A stretch of DNA of 64,000 bases, taken from assembly GCA_944326305.1 (NCBI GenBank), contig CALVDL010000002.1:120140-184139 (forward strand), in the 5' to 3' direction. A program made the position numbers and the translations under genes. The notes below the pieces were generated by a model. That model saw only the letters and a list, made by a program, of their open reading frames with translations, was not told where the DNA came from and did no database searches. Below are positions 19,019 to 26,383 of the stretch, in pieces. Positions within the stretch are counted from its first letter, which is position 1; each line of letters begins with the position of its first letter. This DNA comes from an uncultured Bacteroidales bacterium. Its GTDB lineage: Bacteria > Bacteroidota > Bacteroidia > Bacteroidales > UBA932.

Positions 19019-19124
19019 AACATAATTCCCCGAAAAACAATGACGAATCCGTTGAGCTATGTGTCAAATGCCCGGACCGGAATGAGTTTCAGGGAAGCCT
19101 GGCATCAATGCTGACGGGAGGGAT

Positions 19125-19366
19125 ATGCACACCTGCAGTAAGTAGTTTCCAACAACATCTTAACTATCAACATATTGCAGAGATGGTGTAACTGCAGGAG
19201 TAACACTTTGCGACACACCTGCAGTGCATGAACGGCATTGCAGGGCCATAGATGGCATACAAGTCACTGCAGGTGTGCATCGGAATGTCCCACCTGGAAA
19301 CAGCCCGTTCCAGGAACACTCATATTGTCAACGACTTACATAAATCTCTCTACTGCAGGTGTGCAT
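19125..19366. repeat. Symmetric four-site array of ACTGCAGGTGTGCA
   Basis: The motif occurs inverted at 19125-19138 and 19214-19225 (shortened) and direct at 19266-19280 and 19352-19366. The two inverted sites are 87 bases apart, the two direct sites 86, and the whole is mirror-symmetric about 19246. A partial direct copy lies at 19191-19201. The sequence between sites is not conserved, which points to separate binding sites rather than a duplicated segment. Confidence 0.65.
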
Positions 19367-19693
19367 CTGTGATGATGGTCATCCGTCATCCCAAGCCGCC
19401 AGGCAAAATGTACGAGGGGTGGCCCGGCATGTTTCATCACTGTCACGCCTCAGCATGGGGCGACAGGTGTTTACTGACGTAAATGACTTAGCCCGGATTC
19501 AGAAAATAACGCAGCGGTTTTCAATTATGCTCATGTTCTGGGGCTACTGAGATATTTGGCCTGGCGGCCATTTATACGGTTCACGCCTCGGCAATGCTGG
19601 CCTGTCGGCCTTTGGGACAGGTCCATACCGCAGCTTCCATGAGACCGGTGGTCGCCTGTCTGTTGCAGTATGGACCTGTCAAATGCTTCCGCA

Positions 19694-19725
19694 TTTGCAT
19701 TGCTCTCGGCTACTGAGTATATTTG
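19694..19725 (+). promoter_or_regulatory. rsmA promoter, same module as before RSH
   Basis: TTTG (19694-19697), 20 bases, TATATTTG (19718-19725). The spacer CATTGCTCTCGGCTACTGAG is nearly the same as in the RSH modules at 5025-5044. The TTTG is in the right arm of CAAATGC-TTCC-GCATTTG (19680-19697). A decayed second module with GATATTTG and GGCCTGGCGGCC lies at 19551-19570, and a 13-bp stem (19616-19628 with 19668-19680) lies between them. Confidence 0.75.
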
Positions 19726-19753
19726 CACCCGGAATACAAAACGGAGAAAAGAC

Positions 19754-20599
19754 ATGGAAGTCAGAGCAAAAAAATCACTGGGGCAGCATTTCCTCACGGA
19801 CCTTTCCATAGCACGCAGCATCGCTGATGCGCTTGTCACCGACGGGTTCATAGCAGGGCAGGAAGACAGTGCAGAACCTTCTGTACGTCTGCCGGTGCCC
19901 ACCCTTGAAATCGGGCCCGGAATGGGAGTGCTGAGCCAGTATCTGCTCGAAAGGGATGACATAGACCTGAAGATGGTGGAAATCGATGACGAGTCAGTGG
20001 ACTATCTGCTGATGAATCTCCCGAAGACCAACGGCAGGCTTATCAAAGCGGACTTTCTGAAACTGAAACTGGAGAATTTCTTCAAAGGAAAGTTCTTCAT
20101 CATCGGAAACTTCCCCTACAACATATCTTCGCAGATTTTCTTCAAGGTGCTTGACTACAAGGAGTCCGTCCCGCAGGTAGTGTGCATGATACAGAAAGAA
20201 GTGGCGGAACGCATTGCGGAAAAGCCTGGAACAAAGACTTACGGCATACTCTCCGTACTCCTGCAGGCCTGGTATGACATCGAATACCTGTTCACCGTGG
20301 GTGAAGGGGCGTTCAACCCACCACCGAAAGTCAAGTCGGCCGTAATACGCCTCACACGCAACAGCCGCACCTCCCTCGGCTGCGACGAAAGCCTGTTCAA
20401 GACCGTGGTCAAGACCTCCTTCAACCAGCGCCGCAAGACCATGCGCAATTCCCTCAAGCCACTCATCACAGCGAAGGCTGGGAGGGAAGGCTGGAGCCCG
20501 GAGCAGACCGCCCGATTCGCATCGGACCCGGTATTCGACCTCAGGCCCGAAAGGCTTGGCGTAGAAGACTTCATTGCACTTACAATCAAGCTTTCATGA
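19754..20599 (+). CDS. rsmA: 16S rRNA (adenine1518/1519-N6) dimethyltransferase
   Basis: A 281-residue SAM-dependent methyltransferase (RsmA/KsgA) that dimethylates two adenines in helix 45 of 16S rRNA during late 30S assembly. Visible motifs: KSLGQHFL at the N terminus, the SAM-binding [15 protein letters not shown] and the catalytic [10 protein letters not shown]. Residues about 35-50 form a small insertion before the SAM motif. The ATG at 19754 was chosen over an upstream in-frame ATG because the shorter start leaves room for the promoter at 19694-19725 and matches the family N terminus. Loss of this enzyme gives kasugamycin resistance in other bacteria. Confidence 0.95.
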   Translation: MEVRAKKSLGQHFLTDLSIARSIADALVTDGFIAGQEDSAEPSVRLPVPTLEIGPGMGVLSQYLLERDDIDLKMVEIDDESVDYLLMNLPKTNGRLIKADFLKLKLENFFKGKFFIIGNFPYNISSQIFFKVLDYKESVPQVVCMIQKEVAERIAEKPGTKTYGILSVLLQAWYDIEYLFTVGEGAFNPPPKVKSAVIRLTRNSRTSLGCDESLFKTVVKTSFNQRRKTMRNSLKPLITAKAGREGWSPEQTARFASDPVFDLRPERLGVEDFIALTIKLS

Positions 20600-20607
20600 C
20601 CTCCATG

Positions 20608-21798
20608 TCAGCGGCTCAAGAGTTTCCGCATATCCATCGAAAGGAAATCTTCCGCACTGATACCTCCGTCTCCCACGATAAACGCCGCTTGCGGATTGAA
20701 AAGCTTGCGGAATTTATCCAGCCCGTCCGTCCGTTTTTCAGCATTGCTTTTCACCTCAATGGCCACCACAGAGCCTTTTTTACGCAAAACGAAATCCACT
20801 TCATCATCCCGTTCACGCCAATAGAACACTTCAAAACGATGCACAAAGGCTTGGCTTACCAGATAGGCACCGATACCCGACTCAAAGATCCGTCCCCATG
20901 CCTTGCGGTTGAGTATCGCCTGCTCAAAGGACAACGGGCTATACACCGTCTTCAACGCATTGTTATAGACCTGCAACTTAGGGATACTGGCACGCCTCCT
21001 TGCCATATCGGCGCTGAACTTCTGAAGGCCGCAAAGAAGTCCGCTTTCATCCAACAGATTGATATATCCCGCCAATGTCACAGTATTCCCGGCGTCTTGA
21101 AGCGAGCCGAGCATTTTGTTCAATGAAAGCAATTCCCCCGAATAGGCTGCCCCCAGCTCAAAGGTCTGCCGAAGTAAGGCAGGCTTATTTATCGTCGTAT
21201 CCATCAGAATGTCCTTGTTGATGGTCGCCTCGATGATGGCCGACTGTATGTATTGGCTGAAGCGGTCTTCATCGCCAATCAAAGTAGCCGCACCGGGATA
21301 GCCCCCATAGAACATATATTGGTCAAGCGAGAAACCGAAGCACTCTTTCATTTCCTGATAGCTCCAATGGCTCATGCGTATTTCTTCGAATCGCCCTGCC
21401 AATGATTCAGACAAACCCTTTTCCAACAATACACGGCTGCTTCCCAAAATCAAGACCTTGATGTCGCGGTCATGGAACGTATCATCGTCCCATTCTTTCT
21501 TCACTACTTCGCTCCAGTCGGCAATCTTCTGAATCTCATCAATTACAAGGATAACGCTCTCCCACCCCCGGCTCTCTTTCAAACTGCGCACGGCCGCCCA
21601 ACAATCTGCGATCCATGCGCTGTTCGTAGCCGGGACATTGTCGGCAGAAAAGAACTGGTAAGGTCTGTCCAAATCTTTCAATACCTGTTTGACCACCGTT
21701 GACTTCCCTATCTGCCGGGCACCCATAACGACCTGAATGAACCTGCGAGGCTCTTTCATACGCTCTGTAATCAGTTGATATTCTGCCCGTTTATACAT
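20608..21798 (-). CDS. AAA ATPase with C-terminal DUF4143 domain
   Basis: A 396-residue protein of the AAA_14-DUF4143 group. Walker A is GARQIGKST (about 27-35) and Walker B is VILVIDEIQ. The C-terminal part contains DEVDFVLRKKGSVVAIEVKS, a PD-(D/E)xK-like nuclease-fold core. These proteins are common, often strain-variable, and of unproven function; nuclease, mobile-element and defence links have been suggested. It is convergent with rsmA (8-base gap), stands alone, and appears less GC-rich than its neighbours, which suggests acquisition. No toxin or antitoxin partner is visible. Confidence 0.85.
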   Translation of the reverse strand: MYKRAEYQLITERMKEPRRFIQVVMGARQIGKSTVVKQVLKDLDRPYQFFSADNVPATNSAWIADCWAAVRSLKESRGWESVILVIDEIQKIADWSEVVKKEWDDDTFHDRDIKVLILGSSRVLLEKGLSESLAGRFEEIRMSHWSYQEMKECFGFSLDQYMFYGGYPGAATLIGDEDRFSQYIQSAIIEATINKDILMDTTINKPALLRQTFELGAAYSGELLSLNKMLGSLQDAGNTVTLAGYINLLDESGLLCGLQKFSADMARRRASIPKLQVYNNALKTVYSPLSFEQAILNRKAWGRIFESGIGAYLVSQAFVHRFEVFYWRERDDEVDFVLRKKGSVVAIEVKSNAEKRTDGLDKFRKLFNPQAAFIVGDGGISAEDFLSMDMRKLLSR

Positions 21799-21950
21799 AT
21801 TTTTACATTTTACTCAGTACAATGAGAACTTTTACTCACAACAAAAGTAATAAATTTATCTGAGTAATTAACATGAATTCACCCTTCCCGAACTCTGGAG
21901 CAAGGTGACATTTTATAATCAATTGATTAACAAAATATTACAAACAAGCA

Positions 21951-21991
21951 CCATGCTCCAGACCCATTACAGAAAGGGGTCTGGAGCATGG
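21951..21991. terminator. Perfect 15-bp stem-loop
   Basis: CCATGCTCCAGACCC (21951-21965) pairs with its exact complement at 21977-21991 around an 11-base loop. A further copy of ATGCTCCAGGGT lies at 22039-22050. It falls between the stop of the small membrane protein at 22108 and the start of the ATPase, both on the minus strand, so it may terminate the former. The rest of 21799-22107 is A+T-rich and contains a decayed piece of the multi-hairpin repeat near 22060-22110. Confidence 0.55.
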
Positions 21992-22107
21992 CAATATTTC
22001 ATATTTCATTAGAAACCAGCAAGTTACATTAACCCCACATGCTCCAGGGTACGCGGATGACCCGGCAGAAAGCGTCAGCGAGGTTTCAGGCTTCTCGGCA
22101 CACCTGA

Positions 22108-22488
22108 CTACATCCTGGAAGCGGAAAGTGCCGAGAGGGAGATGGAGAGGACTATGGCGGCAAAGGCCACGGCTATGTAGATGTAATACTTCATCACAGC
22201 CTCGTGAAGCTCAGGGATGAGGAAGATGGCGAGCACTGCACATGACAGAAGCACCACGGACAGGACGGCAAACAGGATGGCCGACCTGCGGTAACGGCGC
22301 TTGATTGACCTCGCCACATCGAGGATCATCCTGATATTGGCCTGTTTCTCCTCCTCGGACCTGCCGTCCAGGGACGCAGGGACAGGAAGGAGGTCTATCT
22401 GGCGGACCAGCTCGTCCATGAAACGGCCGCTGCCCTCGATCTGGGGCATATTGTCATGGATAAATTTGCGTATTTCACTGTCTTTCAT
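22108..22488 (-). CDS. Small two-pass membrane protein
   Basis: A 126-residue protein that I do not recognise as a named family. The N-terminal ~75 residues are soluble and helical (KFIHDNMPQIEGSGRFMDEL, then LLPVPASLDGRSEEEKQAN), followed by a basic KRRYRRS stretch and two transmembrane segments with little after them. The ATG at 22488 was preferred to the longer frame, which would start inside the inverted-repeat element at 22501-22586. It lies downstream of an ECF sigma factor and a DUF6249 membrane protein on the same strand, so it may work with them, for instance as a sigma-associated membrane protein. Confidence 0.65.
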   Translation of the reverse strand: MKDSEIRKFIHDNMPQIEGSGRFMDELVRQIDLLPVPASLDGRSEEEKQANIRMILDVARSIKRRYRRSAILFAVLSVVLLSCAVLAIFLIPELHEAVMKYYIYIAVAFAAIVLSISLSALSASRM

Positions 22489-22500
22489 GATGTCTGATAT

Positions 22501-22586
22501 TAACGTCAGTTCGACGAATTTTAATTTAATTATCCTAAAAATCAATATTTTACCTTTTATGACCGGAATACGTCGTACTGACGTTA
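22501..22586. repeat. 86-bp element with 16-bp terminal inverted repeats
   Basis: TAACGTCAGTTCGACG (22501-22516) is mirrored by CGTCGTACTGACGTTA (22571-22586) with one mismatch, around an A+T-rich core. The left end plus about 50 bases of the same core recurs at 23692-23760, and the right end recurs alone at 25227-25239. In both long copies the element sits directly upstream of a minus-strand gene, so it may carry a promoter or operator as well as being a miniature mobile element. Confidence 0.65.
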
Positions 22587-22664
22587 AGGATTTCCTCCGG
22601 AAATCCTGTCTGTCTACCCCCAGTCACCTGCGGTGACAGCCCCGTCGGGGCGTGCGGCTCCGCT
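22587..22664 (+). repeat. Multi-hairpin intergenic repeat, copy 2 (partial)
   Basis: Starts with the hairpin GGATTTCC-TCC-GGAAATCC, then CAGTCACC-TGC-GGTGAC and GCCCC-GTC-GGGGC, and stops after GCGGCTCCGC. The distal CCGGCACC to GGTGCGGCC half is absent. It directly follows the right end of the terminal-repeat element, the same order seen at 25.2 kb. Confidence 0.75.
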
Positions 22665-22675
22665 GCAATGACCCG

Positions 22676-23170
22676 TCACCTTATCCTCTGCAGATAGTCT
22701 TTCAGATGCTGCCTGCCGCGGGAAAGATGCGAGCGGACAGTGCCTGAGGGCATGCCGGTGATGGATTCTATATCCTTTATGGACTTGTCTTCCATGTAGA
22801 AGAGAAGGATGACCGCCTTCTCTGTCTCGGAAAGGGCGCCGATGGCCATGTAGAGATCCTGGTGCCGGAAACGTGAGTCGGTACAGGCGTCATCATCCGG
22901 CTTCCTCTCATGCGCCGGGCCGAGAGGCTCGGAGTCATCCCTGGCAGAACGGGCCTTGAAGTCGTAGAAGCAGTTGTATGCTATGCGGAAAAGCCACGTG
23001 GAGAACTTGGAGCGGCCCTCGAACCTGGTGAATGACATGTAAGCCTTGAGCAGGGCCTCCTGCGCCAGGTCATCCGCACGGAACCGGTCTCCGCCGCACA
23101 GCACGCACAGGAACCTCCGCAGAGGTTCCTGCTCCCGCTCCACAAGCCTTATGAACTGTGCCTTGTCCAC
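22676..23170 (-). CDS. ECF-type RNA polymerase sigma factor
   Basis: A 164-residue sigma-70 family protein of extracytoplasmic-function type. Region 2 (about 10-80) includes RADDLAQEALLKAYMSF and KFSTWLFRIAYNCFYD; region 4 (about 108-160) includes LSETEKAVILLFYMEDKSIKDI and a helix-turn-helix ending TVRSHLSRGRQHL. There is no region 1.1 or 3. The start at 23170 is GTG, with no better ATG upstream. It is 39 bases downstream of the DUF6249 gene and upstream of the small membrane protein, all on the minus strand; these membrane proteins are the likely regulators, since no classical FecR-type anti-sigma gene is present. Target genes unknown. Confidence 0.92.
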   Translation of the reverse strand: MDKAQFIRLVEREQEPLRRFLCVLCGGDRFRADDLAQEALLKAYMSFTRFEGRSKFSTWLFRIAYNCFYDFKARSARDDSEPLGPAHERKPDDDACTDSRFRHQDLYMAIGALSETEKAVILLFYMEDKSIKDIESITGMPSGTVRSHLSRGRQHLKDYLQRIR

Positions 23171-23209
23171 TTTTCAAACGATTATCACTGTTCCACAGCC
23201 GTCCAGGAT

Positions 23210-23677
23210 TCAGGCGCGGCTGTCCGTGTCCGTCCCGGAAAGTATCCTTCTCGCTTTCTCCGCCTCGGCCCTGAGCCTCATCTCGTCAGCCTCGATCTCA
23301 GGAGTGAGCCAGCGTTTCCCTGCAAAGAAAGAGAACAGCATCCCGATTCCCGCAGCAAGGATGATTCCTCCGCTGATGACCAGCCCCTCAGGGTCATCAT
23401 TCACGAAAAGCGCACATGCAAGCATGACTATCGCCACCACTGAGAGGACAACGCCCCAGGTCGCCCTGTTGATAAGCCTGAGCTTCAAGCTCTTGCTGCT
23501 TTTCTCATCAGCAAACAGCGCAGGGTCTATCTCCTGTCCGTTCTCGACGGCCTTGGAAAGCACATCCATCTTCCTGTCTATGGCACGCTCTTTCTGCTTG
23601 AAAGTCACAGCCACAATCACTACCGGCATCACCACGCACACGCCGGTGACAATAAGTACCGCAGTCCAGTCTATCAT
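23210..23677 (-). CDS. DUF6249-type membrane protein
   Basis: A 155-residue protein with an N-terminal transmembrane helix (about 5-25), a charged middle segment (QKERAIDRKMDVLSKAVENG), two further membrane helices (about 75-120) and a charged C-terminal helix ending near EADEMRLRAEAEKARRIL. The pattern fits DUF6249 proteins, which are common beside ECF sigma genes in Bacteroidota. The ATG at 23677 replaces a TTG at 23686. Regulation of, or signalling to, the adjacent sigma factor is inferred from position only. Confidence 0.7.
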   Translation of the reverse strand: MIDWTAVLIVTGVCVVMPVVIVAVTFKQKERAIDRKMDVLSKAVENGQEIDPALFADEKSSKSLKLRLINRATWGVVLSVVAIVMLACALFVNDDPEGLVISGGIILAAGIGMLFSFFAGKRWLTPEIEADEMRLRAEAEKARRILSGTDTDSRA

Positions 23678-23691
23678 AACAGTCAATAATT

Positions 23692-23940
23692 TAACGTCAG
23701 TTCGACGAATTTATGTTTAACAATCTTATATAAAAATCAATATTTTATCATTTATGACCGGAATCCCTGTCATCCCGGGTGTCCTTTTGTCATCCCGAAG
23801 TCTCTTTGTCATTCCGAGCGTCCTTCTGTCATCCCGAGCGAAGTCGAGGGATCTGTTAATTCATTCTACAGATTTCTCCACTCACTTTGTTCGGTCGAAA
23901 TGACAGAGAAGGTCCCGTTCGGTCGAAATGACAATTCATG
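23692..23940. repeat. Half terminal-repeat element plus TGTCAT(T/C)CCG tandem repeat
   Basis: TAACGTCAGTTCGACG (23692-23707) and core sequence repeat the left part of the element at 22501. Then TGTCAT-starting units occur at 23768, 23788, 23807 and 23827 with a 19-20 base period; the last leads into an imperfect inverted repeat reading CCCGAGCGAAGTCGAGGGAT at its left and ending TTCGGTCGAAATGACA. The latter resembles a dispersed intergenic repeat found in many Bacteroidota. No gene is credible in 23678-24247. Confidence 0.7.
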
Positions 23941-23947
23941 TCTGTCC

Positions 23948-24125
23948 ACCCCCAGTCACCTTCGGTGACAGCCCCGTCGGGGCATGCGGCTCCGCTTCGC
24001 TCCGCCGGCACCTCCACTGCTTCAGTTCCCATGCAGGGAACTTCGCTGACGCTCCGGTGCGGCCCTGAAGGGCCTTCCCATCTTAATCCCCAGTCACTTC
24101 GTGACAGCCCCTTGTTAAGGGGCGC
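23948..24125 (+). repeat. Multi-hairpin intergenic repeat, copy 3 (full)
   Basis: Blocks in order: CAGTCACC-TTC-GGTGAC, GCCCC-GTC-GGGGC, GCGG/CCGC, CCGGCACC, variable hairpin GTTCCC-ATGCA-GGGAAC, GCTGACGCTC, CGGTGC, GGCCCT-GAA-GGGCC (24061-24074), then a second head at 24090-24122 (GTCAC-TTC-GTGAC and CCCCTT-GTTA-AGGGG). This is one of the two most complete copies. Confidence 0.8.
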
Positions 24126-24247
24126 CACCCCCTCCTTCCCCCTGCATCCGGCACCGCCATGGACACTGCCTTTGGGGGAATCCGCATATTTGACACCGGA
24201 GAGGGAAGAAATGTTGCAAAATAAATAATTATTTCAGGGCAAACGCA

Positions 24248-25156
24248 TCACACAGGGGAGACATCCCTCGTGCGGAACGACTCGCGGGCCTTCCGGACAT
24301 ACAGCTTCAGCACGTCTTCCGGCAGGGAGCACAAGCGGACATACTCCCTCGTCCTGCCGGGGAACTTGGCAAGCGAAGTGGCAAGTAGCCATGCCACGCC
24401 CATGCGGACATAATAAGGGGAAGCCCCGAGCACCGTCCCGGCCTTGAGCCCGGAAAGAGAATATCCCGCCCCGGAGCGTATCAGGAAGCTCTCCGCGGCC
24501 CCCGGCCCTCCATCCACAGAGCCCGCACCCTGCCTGCGCCTGTCTCCTATAAACACGTATTCCGATGCTATCCTGCTGAAATCCAATGAATCAATCTTTC
24601 CGAACACCCTGTCGAGCCACTCCGAGGACAGGAAATGGCACATAGCCATGATAACGGCAAATCTCACCTCGAATTCGCGCTCAGAGCCCCACCATCTCTC
24701 CAGGAAATCCCATACCGCTTCACGGACACCGGATGCACCGCCGGAAGAGGAAATCCGGCCTCCTTTCCCGGCCACTGACATGCGGTCCCTCCGCATGACC
24801 CATTTGAAAGCCCCGCAGACAGTATCGCACACTGCCCAGTTGTCAATCTGCGGGACGAACCGCTCCAGATGGAGCAGCCTGTCCGCAAGAGGGACCTTCA
24901 TGCAGTCCAGCATAAGGCCCCAGACGAGCTTTTCCTCATAATACAGGCCCGGCCCTGCAGTCTCAAAGCCCTCAAGCAGCGCAGGCATGCCGTCACCTGC
25001 CGCGAGCTCCTTCGCAATCTTCTTCATATCCGGGATATGCAGCCCCAGGACAGGGACACCAGGCAGCGGATTCACTATTCTCACATGCCCCTCACGGTAA
25101 CGGGGCTCACCGGCAAAACGGTCTGAAACGTACGGAAGCAGAATATTTTCTATCAT
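24248..25156 (-). CDS. AlkD-like DNA alkylation repair protein
   Basis: A 302-residue HEAT-like repeat protein of the AlkC/AlkD group, DNA glycosylases that remove positively charged alkylated bases. Recognisable are GVPVLGLHIPDMKKIAKEL near the N terminus (matching GVRVPxLRxIAK of the family), LVWGLMLDCM, and DNWAVCDTVCGAFKWV, where the Asp-Trp context of the active site falls. A Gly/Ser-rich insertion follows. The frame is open to an ATG at 25204, but the start at 25156 agrees better with homologues and leaves a TAAATTCG promoter-like box in the leader. It stands alone between two repeat-rich gaps. Confidence 0.82.
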   Translation of the reverse strand: MIENILLPYVSDRFAGEPRYREGHVRIVNPLPGVPVLGLHIPDMKKIAKELAAGDGMPALLEGFETAGPGLYYEEKLVWGLMLDCMKVPLADRLLHLERFVPQIDNWAVCDTVCGAFKWVMRRDRMSVAGKGGRISSSGGASGVREAVWDFLERWWGSEREFEVRFAVIMAMCHFLSSEWLDRVFGKIDSLDFSRIASEYVFIGDRRRQGAGSVDGGPGAAESFLIRSGAGYSLSGLKAGTVLGASPYYVRMGVAWLLATSLAKFPGRTREYVRLCSLPEDVLKLYVRKARESFRTRDVSPV

Positions 25157-25226
25157 AGATTGATCTTTTCCGGCGAATTTAGCAAGAAACTGTTTATACA
25201 CCATTTAAAATTTACAGGGAATCAAT

Positions 25227-25456
25227 CGTACTGACATTACGGATTTCCTCCGGAAATCCTGTCTATCTACCCCCAGTCACCTGCGGTGACAGCCCCGGTG
25301 GGGCATGCGGCTCCGCTGTGCTTCGCCGGCACCTGCGCTGCATCGATTTTCTCTGAAAATCTTGCTGACGCTCCGGTGCGGCCCTGACGGGCCCTGCCAA
25401 CAGAAATCCTGCCTGGCCAATCCACGGTCACCCCGTGACAGCCCCTAATTAAGGGA
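25227..25456 (+). repeat. Multi-hairpin intergenic repeat, copy 4 (full)
   Basis: Begins with the right end of the terminal-repeat element (25227-25239) and GGATTTCC-TCC-GGAAATCC, then CAGTCACC-TGC-GGTGAC, CCCC-GGT-GGGG, CCGGCACC, a variable hairpin here built from GATTTT/GAAAATC (25344-25360) instead of GTTCCC/GGGAAC, GCTGACGCTC, CGGTGC, GGCCCT-GAC-GGGCC, and a second head at 25427-25454. The swapped hairpin arms keep pairing, showing that structure is conserved. The rest of 25157-25755 is A+T-rich with a run of nine C at 25595-25603 and no credible gene. Confidence 0.8.
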
Positions 25457-25755
25457 CGTCTCTCACTCCCTCTCCCCTCTCGCAGGAGCAAGAGCCGGTC
25501 CGGACAAAGGGCACATATACATAAAACAAAAGAGGCCCCGGTATCCGGGACCCCCTTGCTACACACACATTTAATTTTTTGTAAAGATACTAATCCCCCC
25601 CCCTATTCTCCAAATTTTCAGATGATGTTTTTTGAATTTTCTGCACCGGGGAAAATTTTTTTTTGAAAATTTCCGTGTTTTCAGTTTCGATTCAGAATCA
25701 TAATGGAATTTTGCACCAGAAATTAACGAAGTATAACATTTAAACCAGATTAGAC

Positions 25756-26199
25756 ATGAAAAAGTTTTTTATCGCAGCAGCAGTGATTTTCGCAAGTGCA
25801 GTATCAGCATCGGCAGACGACAGGGAAAGGCCGACAACAGTAGACAAGCTTCCGGCCAACGCCCAGCAGTTCCTCGCAGAGCACTTCAAAGGACTGAATG
25901 TGGCCTTCGTAGTGGAAGACCCTAAAATGGTAGGTTCTGAATACGAGGTTACCTACACCGACCGCACGGAAGTCGATTTCAACCCTCAGGGAGAATGGAC
26001 GAGCGTAGAGTGCAAATACAACGCCGTGCCTGCCTCTGTAGTCCCTCAGAAGATTGCCGACTACGTAGCTAAAAGCAATTTCCCTGGACAGCACATCATG
26101 AAGATAGACCGCAATGCCTACACATGGGAGATAGAGCTTTCCGGCGGCCTTGAAATCAAATTCGACATGCAGTTCAACGTAATCGGATACGATGACTGA
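25756..26199 (+). CDS. PepSY-like (DUF2874) periplasmic protein
   Basis: A 147-residue exported protein with a clear signal peptide (MKKFFIAAAVIFASAVSASA) and two copies of a PepSY-like (BLIP-type) fold: LPANAQQFLAEHFKGLNV with EYEVTYTDRTEVDFNPQGEW, then VPQKIADYVAKSNFPGQHI with TWEIELSGGLEIKFDMQFNV. Such DUF2874 proteins are abundant in gut Bacteroidales, periplasmic and of unknown function, possibly inhibitors or sensors. It is monocistronic, has a long AT-rich upstream region with the palindrome GATTCAGAATC at 25689-25699, and is followed by a strong terminator. Confidence 0.85.
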   Translation: MKKFFIAAAVIFASAVSASADDRERPTTVDKLPANAQQFLAEHFKGLNVAFVVEDPKMVGSEYEVTYTDRTEVDFNPQGEWTSVECKYNAVPASVVPQKIADYVAKSNFPGQHIMKIDRNAYTWEIELSGGLEIKFDMQFNVIGYDD

Positions 26200-26244
26200 T
26201 TGCAGGCAGGCCGTCAGCGGGCCCGTCAGCAGCATTCAGACAGG

Positions 26245-26288
26245 AAAAAGGATTCGGAACAGGCTCAAACCCGTTCCGAATCCTTTTT
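26245..26288. terminator. Bidirectional terminator between the PepSY-like gene and glyA
   Basis: AAAAAGGATTCGGAAC (26245-26260) pairs perfectly with GTTCCGAATCCTTTTT (26273-26288), giving a 16-bp stem with A/T runs on both sides, so it can end both convergent transcripts. Confidence 0.9.
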
Positions 26289-26383
26289 CTGCTTGTCTAC
26301 AATCATGCCGCCCCAACATTGTCCGGGCAAAGTCCGTCCTCTGCTTTCGGCCTGCAGTTTTCAAGAATGCCCCATAGAATGAA

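Noticed and set aside
19040..19114. 24-codon open frame between the intron and rsmA
   Set aside because: It has an ATG but no convincing ribosome-binding site, promoter or recognisable product; too short to support.
19125..19366. Possible CRISPR array
   Set aside because: The repeats are only about 14 bases, half are inverted, the spacing is about 87 bases and no cas gene is present.
23938..24228. Open frames within the repeat-rich gap at 23.9-24.2 kb
   Set aside because: They consist of the multi-hairpin repeat and change with it; no start context or family similarity.
25595..25603. Nine-C tract as a phase-variable switch
   Set aside because: It lies about 150 bases before the PepSY-like gene and outside any coding frame or recognised promoter spacer, so no effect can be argued from sequence.
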